Below are positions 46,113 through 57,624 of a stretch of 64,000 nt of DNA, in pieces. Under the pieces are notes generated by a model that was given only the letters and a program-made list of their open reading frames with translations, made no database searches and had not been told where the DNA came from. This stretch comes from Amylostereum areolatum. Its lineage: Eukaryota; Basidiomycota; Agaricomycetes; Russulales; Stereaceae. Numbering within the stretch: the first letter of the stretch is position 1; each line of letters opens with the position of its first letter. The position numbers and the translations under genes were made by a program. The stretch spans positions 19,990-83,989 of the forward strand of contig SAXG01000119.1 in assembly GCA_012932865.1 (NCBI GenBank). The letters are read 5' to 3'.

Positions 46113-47871
46113 ATGCCAAAGTGGCAGGATCCAGCGATTTTGGCCGCTGACTCTAGTGTGTTCCTCTATCTCCGTAAGTCTCTCTGCATTGCTCTGACCG
46201 TCATCCCCGCGTTTTAGATGCTCTCGTCAAATTTCAGCTCGTCGTTGTAGGTATTTACATGTGCGCCACTTCATACTTATGAGTTAGTCCTCTTCGTGGT
46301 AAACTGATCCCACATGCATAGATGGGAATTCGTGACCACGCTTGGCTACGATTGGTCGTATATCACTGGCTGGCGGTCTTGGAAATGGACGACGTGGGTA
46401 AGTCAGCAGACAATTTCTTCTCTTTCTGGATCTTTGACGTGCAGGGTTGCAGCTGTACGAAGGCTGCCGCCTGAGCGTGCTGGCATCCTTGACTGTCATA
46501 GCTATCGGCTTCGGCTCCCTGTCTGGACTCAATTGCAAAGTCAGTATCATTGTCATGCTTGCCGAATGACTTCTAACTAGATCTGACTGGGCGCACCGCG
46601 TATGTTTCAGGTTTTGATTAAATTCACGCTCGTGAGTTGTTTGCGAAAACGGCAGAGCTTGATCGATGCTGACCGTGGGCCAGATGTTCCCTTACTTGGG
46701 CGAGCTGTTCGCGTCCTCTCTGATTGCTGTTCGCGCGTATGTTCTTACCGGGTTTTTACTCGTTGCCTCATGCGTCGCTCACCTATCACTACTAGCATCG
46801 CGATCTGGAATCGCAATACTTACATCGTTGTTCCGGCGGTATCAGCACTGCTAGCTCAGCTCTGCGTGCTTATCTCCTGTTCGTGACCTTATTCATCTTC
46901 CTCGGTGTCGCTCGCTTACATCGCCATCAGTTGTCGTCATTGTAGGTACACGAAGCGATATGAGTCTAGGGCCACGACTTGGATTTCGCATTGTATTGAC
47001 CTCACCTTGTCTAGATCAATCCCAAAGTAGATTCTCCTGAATCGTGCACCATCAACATCGCCGACGAGACTCTCCCCTTCGTTATCGCCACACTGGTGTC
47101 TGATATCGTACTGTTCTTGTGCATGTTCACGGGACTCTGGCGGCATCGTGAATCCCGGCGCTTCGGCGTGTTCAGATTTCTGTGGGATCAAGTGTGTTCT
47201 CCTGTTCTCCGTCACCATTTTCGAGGAATGCTGGCTTACAAGGGACAGGGTTTGGTTTGGATCGCTGCCGCCGTCGTAGCTGAGGTACCCCCCATAGTAC
47301 GCACATGGCATTGTATGCCAATTAAATATCCAGATACCGACAGTGACATCACATTTTAGGTGTTCTTAGGACTGAATCTCAACGGCGAGTGCCATGTTCC
47401 GTTCATACCACATACAATTTTGACTTACATATCACTATCCCAGACCCGTTCGACTTGGTGCGTTTTATCTGCGCCGCCTGCTATGGAACATGAGTGCGGG
47501 ACTTAGTACGAATGCCACTCTGAAGATGTTTCAACAATCCGGACGTAAAGCTGTCATTTGTTCGTGATTTTACATATGCTGACGGAGTGCGGTTTTCTGC
47601 GTACTACTAGTGATAATCTTGCAAGTTTCCTCCGTGACTTGATCTGTCCTACCACTCATATTATGATTTCAGGTCAATTGCGGCGACGAGGATGTATCGC
47701 GGTCTGACGAACTTCAGATCAGGGTCTGTAACATCTCGTCCATCCCCAGTCTCATGCGTGTCGTATTAGATGCTGACCACAGCACTCAGACGCATCGAAT
47801 GGACCTTTACGAAAGATCCACGATACGTCACTCGGGCCGGGACGACTCACGCACTTACGCATCGACGCTGA
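46113..47871 (+). CDS. tandem multi-span membrane protein, copy 3
   Basis: Best preserved copy, with about 14 exons. The first eleven are 46113-46155, 46218-46260, 46322-46397, 46453-46539, 46611-46631, 46684-46736, 46796-46878, 46931-46941, 47015-47191, 47249-47296 and 47360-47384. These are in frame throughout. Hydrophobic blocks include LVVVGIYIWEFVTTLGYDW, LSVLASLTVIAIGFGSL, LGELFASSLIAVRAIAIW, FVIATLVSDIVLFLCMFTGL and GLVWIAAAVVAEVPPIVFLG. The donor sites that are GC or GA in copies 1 and 2 are GT here, but the donor at 47385-47386 is GC. Its last exons and introns are nearly the same as the inverted copy at 63439-64000. Function unknown; a receptor-like topology is possible but unproven. 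Confidence 0.65.
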
Positions 47872-48573
47872 AGCCGAAGGCCAGAGGGATGTGATCAAAG
47901 GAGCGATGGATGCGAGCTACTGTTAGGCATGAGTACTACCCGGTCACGATGTTATCTACAGGGCCTCGTACGAGTTCAGTGACAGCTGCGAGTCATAGCG
48001 TCAGAACTTGGTCGGTGCGATCAAGGATGGCGCCCGTTATGGACCCATCGGTACCACTCATCCCTCATCAGATGTATGTTCGACAATGGCATTTTTGGTC
48101 AACGGGAAGGATTTTCCCACAGCCATCCACATTCCCCGCATTGCTGAAATCCAACGCCTACAAGGCCCTCAACCTTCTATGTCGGTAGACAAGGAGCGAC
48201 GATTGACCTGGGGAGAAAGACGGTGCCTCCCGATAACGCATACCTTCGGCGCTCGCTCTCTAACGCGAAGTGGACTCCATGTCGTGGAAAGAATCCGTCC
48301 CGTGGGAAACGAACAAACGACGAAGCATGTCTGACTTCATGCAAATACACACTCAATATATATGGATAACGGTAGGGTTTTGGGACAGATAATAAAACGG
48401 AAGTGACCGCGGAAGCTGCTTCTATGTCATGAGTTCCAAAACCATGAAACCGAGCAGTGTGTTGTAGGAATACGCATAGAGGGTTCGACGAAATATATGT
48501 CCCTTCGAAGCTCAGGTGAGAGGCGCATCAGAGTGAGGGCTGACATCGCATCGGAGACCAGGTGAACGTACTC
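47872..48573. other. intergenic, no confident gene
   Basis: A plus-strand frame (48008-48334) is open but unsupported. The right end is the 3' flank of the F-box gene on the minus strand. Confidence 0.4.
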
Positions 48574-50271
48574 TTACGGTAAGCCATGCTGTGCAGCCCG
48601 GTCCCGTTCCTCCTGACGAGCCTTGACGACCAATCGCAGGTACTTCTCGATCCCGACCCAGGTATTGATGATAGCCTCCTCCGGAAGCATGATTGGTGTG
48701 TCCATATGGAATGAGGGGAAGGTAGTTTTCACGGTGGTCTGAGGATAAAGGAGTCGGGAGAGAAAAAGAACGATGTCGTCGCGAAGTTGCTCGTCGACCG
48801 GCGAAGCGTTCAGCCTGAGCAGAGCGAGACCAGGTGTAAACGGGACGACGTCTGTAGATGACGTCTCGCGACTTAAGGGGGGCGTGCGTGCGTCGAGGTA
48901 TAGCCCCAGTGTTTTTAGTCGAGGACAATGTTCCGCGAGGGGAGTCAAGGAATGAAGAGTGAGCTGTGGTACGTCGTGCATGCGAGGAATCGGATTGAGG
49001 AAAAGGGATGCTAATTGGCATAGGTTCTTCGCGATCGTGTCCATGTCTTGGTCGTTTAGCATGAGCGGATACGTGGCGGAAATCTTGAGAGATTGCAGGT
49101 GTTTCAGGTTGAGGATGCCCCGAAGAGTGTCGAATGACCACGTTTCATGATCTTCCTCGTCTGACCATTCATTTGGTTCGTCTTCGAGTGCTTGAAACGA
49201 TATCGTCGATATCACAGACAAAGTCGTCAACCAGGGCAAGTGACGTCCAAACCCGTCGAACAAACTTCTTGCCGAAGCTTCACTCTCCGCGGAGAGGGAG
49301 CGTATGGTGACTGTGCACAGGTGTGGGAATTGCGAGGCGTTTTCACTAAAAAGAAAGACAGTATCTGAAAAGGATACTGCTAGCTCGAGGGTGGTTAATG
49401 CGCGTATGAGCCCCTTCTTCAGGACTGGAGAAAAGGATACAATGTCGCTAGGCGGTCGTGCGTCCTCTTGACTGTCGGCAATGTCATCTTCCTCGTTCCC
49501 GGAGTTGGTGAAATGAACAAGTTTTATGTTCCCGTTGTTGAGTAGAGTGTTGGCAATTGAGGTGGTGAAATCGTATAAGGAAAACGCCACTGACTCCAGG
49601 AGTGGGAGCCGGGGGAAAAAGGTGCAAAGAGGACCTTCGATGTCTTTCTCGGGCAAACCATCTCCCCAAAAAATCATCGTAGAGATACCAGGGGATCTTG
49701 CGACAATGTCGTCGAAGATCGCATAAGGTGGATAGCGAGGGTTGTCGACCGGAGCGGTAATGCCCAATACCTTGATGTGGTGATGAAGGAGAGGCGTGAT
49801 AAGATGGTGGCCAATGGTTATCTGGAGATCGACAAGGCGCGGGAAGCAGGTGACTAAACTAGAAGGTTGGGTCCTGATGATGTCCTCGAGAAGGGAAACG
49901 ACGGTAGCCGCGCATTTCAATGAATCCGAAAGCTCGCGTACACGGCGGGAAAATGGGAGGAAATGATTCCATTCCGACTGAGTTGGCTGTCGCACGAACC
50001 GCTAGATAACGGAATGTAAGAGCCGGACTCATAAGAGTGGCAATCGACTAACGTGAGTTTCGTCTCCGACACCGCCGACTGGGCAAACCGATATCGGGGA
50101 AAGGAGACGGAAGAGTTCGCAAGGTTTGTCAACGACGCTCCAGATATGATCTCGGGAGGGATCCGTCCACATGCGGCAGACGCGAGCGGTGGCAGCATTG
50201 TCGTCTCTACATAGGAACGAGAAGATATGGTCCAGAAGCTCCGGAGTTGAAAGAACAGGATGATGTGGCAT
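48574..50271 (-). CDS. F-box/LRR-like protein, intact copy B
   Basis: Two exons (50271-50053, 50001-48574) give 548 residues. The F-box is MPHHPVLSTPELLDHIFSFL, followed by ATARVCRMWTDPSRDHIWSV and PCELFRLLSP. The second exon begins RFVRQPTQSEWNHFLPFSRR. It runs through an irregular leucine-rich array to a Lys/Arg/Glu-rich end (VKARQEERDRAAQ). It would act as an SCF substrate receptor with an unknown target. The damaged copy at 11289-13023 shares the intron position and most blocks. The gene is head-to-head with ELP6, 588 bases apart. Confidence 0.85.
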
Positions 50272-50859
50272 CTTGAACCCGTCTCGATGACTTCAGAGAA
50301 TGCATTAGTTGAGAACGTCCAGGAGGGACAATTTACCGAGCCACGCACGTACGTTGATAATTCTATTGCTATTGACAACAGAGGGGTTTATTTTCAGACT
50401 GCAAAGAAGTGAGGATAATATGTTGGAATACGATGCCCGAAACGTACCTCTCAGACAATCCAATTCGCTGCGAACCCGCGACTGAAAACCCTTCCCTCGC
50501 GCGTCTTCTCTGGCAGAAGTTTAGATTTTCTCTTTTGGCGTGCCTGGAGTAGATAGCCGACCGTAACCTCTGGCGTGGGGGGGGGGGGGTTGGAAACAGT
50601 GCGGCCTCTCAGGTGTGTTCTTCCCTTTGGTGTGCTTATCAGACGGTGTTGGGGAGGTCCAGGAGGAGATGAATCAGGATGAGCGACTCCAGGTAGTCTT
50701 TTAAAGACTAAAGCAGACGTCGATGAAGTCAACCCTCCGCACGCGCGTCGCGACGCGATCCGTCACGACTCACGAGCACGTCACCCGTTACGCGTCACGG
50801 TGTACCCCGGACTGCCGGGTTGAGACTCTTTTCTTCAATTTCTTCCCCAAAATCTGCCC
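50272..50859. promoter_or_regulatory. divergent promoter, F-box gene and ELP6
   Basis: 588 bases between the two start codons. It contains a run of 13 G (50577-50589) on the plus strand. Islands of similarity to the corresponding region of the decayed copy are visible, for example CAGACTGCAAAG and ACGTACCTCTCA. Confidence 0.4.
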
Positions 50860-51749
50860 ATGTTGTCTCTCGACGGTCTACCGAATCCTGCTCGTCCATT
50901 GCTCGTCACAGATCAGATAGGAGCACCTTCCGAATTCCTCCTACAAAATATCTTTGCATCACATTTAAGGAATTCACTGGCACCGGGACGATGTCTGTTT
51001 GTGTCTTCAACCGACGAATCCACGAAGTGGAAGGCCATTTCCTTACGATCGGTGCGTCACGACCATTGCACGATTCTCAATGCTACTAAAGGCGACGATT
51101 CTACTCCTGAAGGGCTTGAATCTCAGCCAGAAAGAGACCGAAGGCGCGTTCGCGTTCGTGGACCTCTCGCCCCGTCTTCCGGATCCAATCTCGTCCCTCG
51201 TCGACATCTATCAAGACATCCGAACCGGCATTGAAACTCTGTCGCAAGATGGGACACCCTCCCTTGTAATCCTCGACGGACTCACGGTTCTCGAATGGTT
51301 CGGAGTGCCCATCGTCGAGGTCGTCTCCTTCCTCCGGGCGTTGATCGCATTTTGCGGGAAAGTGCGTTCTCGAGTTCTGCTATATCAATCTCCCCATTTA
51401 AATGCATCCTATTCAAGCGCGATGTCGCCCTCGTCATACGGCACCATATTGTATCCACGGACGAACCAGATGATCTTCTTCGACACCTCCTCCAGCTCTG
51501 CGCCCATCACGTCGAGGTCAGGCCGTTATCGAGCGGGAAGAGCGGTGCAGTCAGCGGCGAGGTATGTGTCCTGCTCTTTGTGATTTGGTGGCTGGCTGAG
51601 CATGTCGAGCGCAGATCTCCGTCCATGCTTGCCCTCTGACAAGTACAACGTCCGCCCGACTAATCCCTCGGCATCATGCCATGCAATACCGCCTGACTGA
51701 AAGCAGCGCTACTTTCTTCGAGCGAGGAACAGGGCAAGTCGTGTTGTGA
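50860..51749 (+). CDS. ELP6: Elongator complex protein 6
   Basis: Subunit of the Elp4-Elp5-Elp6 ring of Elongator, which modifies wobble uridines of tRNA. Four exons (50860-51051, 51113-51361, 51418-51561, 51615-51749) give 239 residues, a normal length. Diagnostic blocks are LFVSSTDESTKWKAISLRS, GLNLSQKETEGAFAFVDLSP, SLVILDGLTVLEWFGVP, DVALVIRHHIVSTDEPDDL, VRPLSSGKSGAVSGE and the end MQYRLTESSATFFERGTG. The first intron carries a strong branch-like TACTAAA near 51084. It uses the acceptor at 51112, which restores the family's GLNL start. The fold is RecA-like without a classical Walker A, as is usual for Elp6. Confidence 0.88.
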
Positions 51750-52171
51750 AGCGAACATAAAGAAGACCAAATCTTGAACAACGAAGCATGGTTCGACGGC
51801 GCCAGCGGGGACCATGTCCGCCTGTATACACATATTTCACAGTACCATCTTGTATGCATTCTCACTTCTCATTTCGGAACGATCTAACCCAACGAAAACC
51901 TCAGGGCGTGCCTCTTCAAGCTTCATGCTTCACCGGTCGGCAGTTAGGAGGAGCAGGCCGCGCAACCTGCTGACGTTGAACGGATGGAAGAACCGTGGTG
52001 CCTGGGGGAGAATGTAGCAATGGACGGGATGGTCAATTATCTGTAGCGATTTTCTATGTGGGTTATGTGTACTTGATAGGTGCTGTGACCCTCTGTGGCG
52101 CACATTACAGTGGTGTCTATGTATTCCGTCGGAAATCCAGTATGGTCCCCGTCCCACATGTGCATGATTCT
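51750..52171. other. convergent intergenic region
   Basis: Between the 3' ends of ELP6 (plus) and tRNase Z (minus). Nothing recognised. Confidence 0.5.
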
Positions 52172-53619
52172 TCAAGATGTTCCAGCTGGCGGCGAGAGGA
52201 GCGGCTGAACCGGTACTGACACGCCGAGAAAATCGTATGCCGTCATCGCCCGCCGCGCAGGTGTAGTGTTCGTATCTGAACCGCGTCCCGGGATAATGCA
52301 TGCCGTTTGTGTCCACGCCTCCGTCGCCTGGCGCTCCATCTCGTGCAGGACCGCCAACCGCCTTCTCTTATCCTGCGGTGCCCTGTGCGAGGGCCCCGGA
52401 AACCTGATAACATTCATATGAGCATTTCGCGTGTGAGAATGGATGGAATTGAGCGCGAACCTCGCGCCGATATGGTTGAGTACGAGCCGTTCAGCGCCCC
52501 ATAATCCTGCGCACGCCCCCGCTTGTTCCGGAGTAGAGTGACCTCGCTCCACCACTTTGCTCTGAACGAGGGCAGGGGAGCGCTTTCCCAACCGTGGATC
52601 GACGGTGACCGGTATATGTGCGTCCGTTGCTTCGTGGATGAGCAAGGATACGGGGCCGGGTGTTTTCGCAATGAGAGGGGTAAGTGCGGAGGGAGATGAA
52701 GTGTCTCCTAGGACTACAAGTTTCCGAGGGAGACGCGGGAAGGGTTCACCTGGTGACGGGTCTAGCTCGTGGAAGACATATCCGATACAAGGATCTACGA
52801 CAATAAGTTGTAATTGGAGGGTGTACGATGAATAGACGATGAAGAGGGCATACCTCGGTGAATGATGGGCCCGGCTTGTACATGCACTTGGCTGCGGCCA
52901 CTGCGTTTTGTGGCGATGTTCATCCAGAAACCATCTTTTCCACAGAGAAGGTCGCGCCCGGGAGCTTCACTGGAATGTCGAGCATCTGGCGTGCAAGGAG
53001 TGATCTTGTCCGTCGGGGAAAGGAGTTCGTGGACGACGTAGGCGTCTGCAGTACGCGTGCGCGTCAGGATTAAGTTGGAGCGGACAAACGCACGCAGGCC
53101 AGCGGGTCCGTAGAGTTCAATTTTAGGCTGTTTTATGGCGTATGAGTCGTACGTGATTGTGCGGGGTGGAAAACGGCATACGGGCTTTGATGATGCGGGG
53201 ATGCCATTGGGGTCATGAATACCCAGAACATCACGCAAAAGAGTGACGAGGCCCATGATGTGGTCGGCTACGATGAGATATGAGTAAGTTGGGCGTAAGG
53301 CAGAGATGTAGGCTTTGATTACCGTGCATATGGGTGATGAATACGATTGTGACTCGACTGGCCTTGACGGCCGGAGTGTTTGGTTTCGAAGGCTGGAGCA
53401 AGAATTGTCGCAAAGTCCCTTCGGCGCAATCTACCACTGTAATGAGAGAGAGAGTGAGAGGTTAATGGCAGAGACCGGCGTGGTGAGCGATCGCGAAAAC
53501 GCACTCCATAGCGAGCCATCGCCGAGAATATCGAGCACGAGACTTGAGCAATTTCGCGAGTCTGAGGGACCCCCACCGCTGGAAGTCCCGAGGAAAGTGA
53601 CATTCATCCATTGAGACAT
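52172..53619 (-). CDS. ribonuclease Z, short form (ELAC1-like)
   Basis: Metallo-beta-lactamase-fold endonuclease that trims 3' trailers from tRNA precursors. Five exons (53619-53505, 53436-53323, 53267-52854, 52794-52461, 52403-52172) give 402 residues. Family marks are MNVTFLGTSSGGGPSDSRNC at the start, then VDCAEGT. The zinc motif THMHADHIMGL is created by the exon 2/3 junction. LVVLGDTSSPS, LLIHEATDA (HEAT motif) and ERGHSTPEQAG follow, then NHIGARF. The last intron (52460-52404) is 57 bases and open, so it is easily missed; removing it gives IGARFPGPSHR, which fits the family better. The zinc ligands look complete. It is divergent from PCNA. Confidence 0.88.
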
Positions 53620-54029
53620 GTTTTCGTGCAGTCTATGTGGCTGGGGATGCCTGAACCTCCTGAACTCGGGGCCTGCAACTAAACTTCCGTGGAGAACGGC
53701 GGCAAAGGTGGCTTGCGGCGGTTTTAGGTAGCAGAAAGCGTGTGTTGCAAAGCATCAGAGGTAAATGGAGAAGCTTGAGATGAGTTTCCTGGGAAGATAG
53801 CGGACTGAAGCTTGAAGCTTGAAGCTTAGGCCTTGGCCTTAGGAGTTAGGGCCTTCGAGCAATCGCCGTGACGGTCGAGAGCAAGAAGAGCGTTACGGCC
53901 AGAGTGACTGACGCGGTGTGACTGTGACTGAGCGCGTTGAGACTCCGCCAACAGCGCGTGACAGAGCGCGTCGCTCTTTCTCTTCTCCCGCATCCATCCA
54001 CCCCGCCACCCTCCCTTCCCTCTCGAACC
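53620..54029. promoter_or_regulatory. divergent promoter, tRNase Z and PCNA
   Basis: 410 bases between the two start codons. GAAGCTT repeats near 53808-53826 (three copies in a row) are the only visible pattern. Confidence 0.35.
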
Positions 54030-55418
54030 ATGTTGGAAGCAAAACTCAACGAAGCCGCAACGCTCAAGCGTCTTTTGGACGGTGCGTCTTGTATTGTCCG
54101 GTTCACGCCACAGCGGTTGACGATGTTGTTCACACGCGTCCAGCAATCAAAGAGCTTGTTCAAGATGCCAACTTCGAATGTAACGAGGAAGGGATCGTAT
54201 GTCGCGTCCAAACGACTGTCCCGTCACTTTCGACTTATTCTATGTGCTTCTTTAGAACCTTCAAGCCATGGACAACTCACACGTCGCGCTCGTGTCCGTC
54301 AAACTCGAGGCGGCAGGCTTCCGGCGCTACCGCTGTGACCGCCCGATTCCGCTCGGTGTGAATCTCGGCGCCCTCACCAAGGTTCTCAAATGTGCCAAGG
54401 ACGACGATATCTGTATTCTCAAAGCCACAGACGACGGAGACGTGCTGAGTCTCACCTACGAGGCGCGAAGTGCGTTTCTTCTACCTTTGCTCTGGCGCTC
54501 GTCACTTATGCGACCATGTTCCACTGTGTTAAAGATGCGGACAGGATCGCGGAATACGACATGAAGCTCATGGACATTGATGCGGACACGCTCGGTATCC
54601 CCGACACAGACTATGAGGCGCGCGTCACCATGCCTTCCGCCGAGTTCTCACGCATCGTCCGCGACTTGTCCAACCTCGGCGAGTCTGTACGCATCGAAGT
54701 CTCGAAGGAGGGTGTGCGATTCGCGAGCGACGGCGAGTCGGCGAACGGAAACATTCTGCTTAAACAGACCGAGGCAGCGCGCGAACGCTACCGCAACTAC
54801 GGTGATGACGACGAGGACGAGGACGAGGTAAAGGAAGAAGACGAGGAAGGCGGGAGCAAGAAGAACAAGAAGAAGGTCAAGAAGGAGGAGGGCGCTGACG
54901 AGGACGAGGACGAGGAGAAGGAGAAGGAGAAGAAGGACGACGATGCGATGGATGAAGATGGCGAGGGCGAGTTCAAGGCCAAGTCGGACGACGAGGGCGA
55001 GGAGGAGGTCAGCGACTCGGAGAACAAGAAGAAGCGGAAGAAGGCGCCGTCGGCAGTGAGTCCTCTTGGTTGGTCTGGAGAAGGGGTGGAAGTTGACGCG
55101 TTTGCATGGACAGAATGGCAAGCCCAAGAAGAAGGCAAAGAAGAGCGACGACGACGACGTGCCCTCAGGTGGCGTCAGCATTGAGATGACCCAACATGTC
55201 ACCCTGACGTTCTCCCTCAAATACCTGGTCAATTTCTCGAAGAGCGCGGCGCTTTCGGACACCGTCCAACTGATGCTGAGGAACGACGTGCCGCTGCTCG
55301 TATGCCCCTCCTTTGTTTTCATCTTTTCACTGGACTGAATCCATACCGACAGGTCTCGTACTCGTTTGGCCAAGGCTACATTCGATACTACCTTGCACCG
55401 AAAATCGGCGACGATTAG
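54030..55418 (+). CDS. PCNA: PCNA sliding clamp with a large charged insertion
   Basis: Replication sliding clamp (POL30/PCNA family). Six exons (54030-54081, 54144-54196, 54256-54469, 54535-55055, 55114-55299, 55353-55418) give 363 residues; the family norm is about 260. Domain 1 has [20 protein letters not shown] and [13 protein letters not shown]. The interdomain link follows [20 protein letters not shown]. Domain 2 runs to NGNILLKQT at residue 185. It is then broken by about 110 residues of alternating Asp/Glu and Lys (residues 186-298) before resuming at [20 protein letters not shown]. It ends [16 protein letters not shown]. The insert lies in the loop where other PCNAs have only a few residues. 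It ends in basic clusters ([14 protein letters not shown]) that look like nuclear signals. An intron splits those two clusters. Confidence 0.92.
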
Positions 55419-55706
55419 GTCCTACCGTAATTGTCGGAGGAACATGGCATACTTATACTTATCCTCGATCTTCGTGTACTGTTCGTATTTTCTGTCTTGT
55501 TTTGTATTGCTCTGTCCTACGTCTCTCCCTCTCAAATATCGTAAAGTTTCATGGGTCCAAGTCGACTAAACGTGAGGCTACAAGCAGCCCCTTGATTTGC
55601 GTGGATCGTTCATACACCGTGTTACTATTCGTACAATACCAGATAGCGCTACAGCGGTGCTACGTAAGAGGTCAGCTACACAGACTTGGGAAGGGTTTCA
55701 CCTTGG

Positions 55707-56386
55707 TCAAGCAAGCGAACCCGGGATCTCTCGGCCATTTACATCAAGAACAACGATATCGCGGCCCACACCGCGGGCGAGGAGGCTATCTTTCCCTATT
55801 TGCCACAGATCTTGCGGAGTACCCGCGAAAGGAGGGATGATCGTTTTGTCGCGGAGAAGCTGCAGTACATAGGTTAGGACATGTGCATGAAAGAAAAGGG
55901 TACTCGCACCTGCAAGGCATCGAAAACCCAATGCTGGCACATCCATTCGGGGGAATTGTTAACCACGGGAACTTGTACGAGGAATTCCTCTAGGGATGTT
56001 ATGATGTGGTGAACGACCTTGCCAAGGTATATCATTCCAACGAGCGCGTTTGTGCGGATGGTCGTCGGTTTCGATTCGTATCTCCAGTCCATGCTGACTT
56101 GTCCTGAGGTGGGATTCCGCCACAGAGAATTCGTGGCATGAAGACGCATCGCGACCTCACCCGACGTACTCATCCTCAGCGATGCGCCCTTCGGCGCTAC
56201 TATCAGACCGGTGTGGTATGGCTCGCCCACAAAGTTGGCTGTTCCACGACGACGGTCGTAATAGCCCATGTACAGTCGAGGTTTGCCTTCACCTGCAAAA
56301 AGACCCTGAAGCTCTGACCCCCACTGTAAGCGGTCAAAATAATCATCGAAGAAAACGCATGGCGTACTGCTGGCTATATCCTGCAT
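55707..56386 (-). CDS. DUF6914-like protein
   Basis: Exons 56386-55910 and 55859-55707 give 209 residues. Recognised from memory as the fungal DUF6914 type: a LYMGYYDRRRG opening, YHTGLIVAPKG, an MRLHATNSLW block, LVGMIYLGKVVHHI, then VPVVNNSPEWMCQHWVFDAL. The function of the family is unknown to me. The first 35 residues (MQDIASSTPCVFFDDYF) are doubtful; the true start may come from an upstream exon joined at an AG near 56342 or 56294. It is convergent with PCNA and divergent from the kinase at 56715. Confidence 0.65.
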
Positions 56387-56714
56387 TACAGGGGTGTGGG
56401 GGCTTGGAAAGCCTATAAAGGGGCTTTCGCAGCAGATTTTGTATCCACGTCCTCCAGCACCGCCCGAGGTGAAACCAGAGGTGTACGGAGGTCTGGGGAA
56501 CCTGTAGGCTTGTATTAGGATTACAGATACCGCTAGTGAGAACTTAGAAGGTCGAATGATGTGGGGCTAGAATAATGGCAGAAGCGGGAAACTGAAAGGT
56601 CGAACTCGCGAACATCGAGGGTACATAATGTAAGCAGGTCCACGTGACAGATACTGACCGCCGGGCCAGTCACCGTGGCCACTTCCGCTCGTCCAAGTCT
56701 ACTCGAGACGTCTC

Positions 56715-57624
56715 ATGTCGATAAGGTGACGGGTTTCTTGCTTGTTTATGCCTTGATTCCAATTCTTCGTTCAGCTCCTCGTGGACACCATCATTCCCGG
56801 CTCATTCTCTTCGAGAGCTCGACAAGTCCAGCTTCGCGTGGATCCAATGGAAGATCAGATTCGCTACACTCAGATACCAACCCCTCAAGTACGCCGGCGC
56901 GGTGGGCGGAGGTGTCGTCCGGGTAGGAACGGACGCGGTCCTCAAGTATGGCCCGCCACTTTCAGTACAACCCTCGGAGGCAGCGGCCATGGAATATATC
57001 GCCCAGCACACAACTATCCCCGTGCCCCGGGTGCGCGATGTATTCAAAACAGGGAAATTTACGTGGATCGAGATGGACTACATCAACGGCCGGCCCCTCC
57101 TGGACGTTTGGCCCACTCTCACGCAGGCCGAACGCACGAGTTGTATACGACAGCTCAAAGGCTACGTTGACCAGCTTCGCGCCTTACCCCCGCCACACCC
57201 TCAGCGCGTGCAAGCGGTTGACGGCGGGAGCTCATTCGATCTTAGGCTGCTTTCCACCGCTTGGGGCCCTTTCGACAGCATCGCCGCATTCAATCAATGC
57301 ATGGGACACGAATTCGCGCTTCGGCGTCATCCCGAGTTGCAGAGCATGTTCGACAGGGTGGCGGGAAGGCACTGGCGCATCGTCTTTACTCACGGAGATA
57401 TGTCGCCTCAGAATATTCTGTGGCGAGATGGGAGGATAGTCGGGATCATCGATTGGTCGTACTCGGGGTGGTTTCCGGAGTATTGGGAGTATACAAGAAC
57501 GTGGCTTGGAACGCGCGGAGCGGGCGAGAGCTTCTGGGAGATGTTTCGAGATTCCGTTGATGCTTATCCCGACGAACTTGAAATCGAGCAGTGTTTAGGT
57601 CAAGTCCTCAATCATGATCCTTGA
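56715..57624 (+). CDS. APH-fold kinase-like protein, copy 1 (intact)
   Basis: Aminoglycoside-phosphotransferase (APH) superfamily, which in fungi mostly has unknown small-molecule substrates. The first exon is only 11 bases (56715-56725, ATGTCGATAAG); the second is 56775-57624, giving 286 residues. The N-lobe reads YAGAVGGGVVRVG and AVLKYG (putative ATP-binding Lys). Then come PVPRVRDVF and WIEMDYINGRPLLDVWPTL. Catalytic blocks are IVFTHGDMSPQNILW (HGD..N) and IVGIIDWSYSGWFPEYWEY (metal-binding Asp). Both are conserved, so activity is likely. The tiny start exon is supported by the paralogue next door, which has an 11-base equivalent. This is not evidence of drug resistance. Confidence 0.8.

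Larger units (their letters stand above)
48574..51749. repeat. segmental duplication, intact copy (F-box plus ELP6)
   Basis: Parent-like version of the block at 11289-14164. Same order, same divergent orientation, both genes open. Confidence 0.8.

Noticed and set aside
47444..47457. 14-base exon in all tandem membrane-protein copies
   Set aside because: It keeps frame in copies 3 and 4, but in copies 1 and 2 the frame works only if it is skipped, so I do not claim it as a family feature.
40457..47871. Repeat-induced point mutation as the cause of the damaged splice donors
   Set aside because: RIP changes C to T (G to A on the other strand). The donor changes are T to C or T to A at position +2.
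57400..57624. Antibiotic-resistance phosphotransferase
   Set aside because: The APH fold is shared by many fungal kinase-like proteins with unknown substrates; nothing shows a resistance role.
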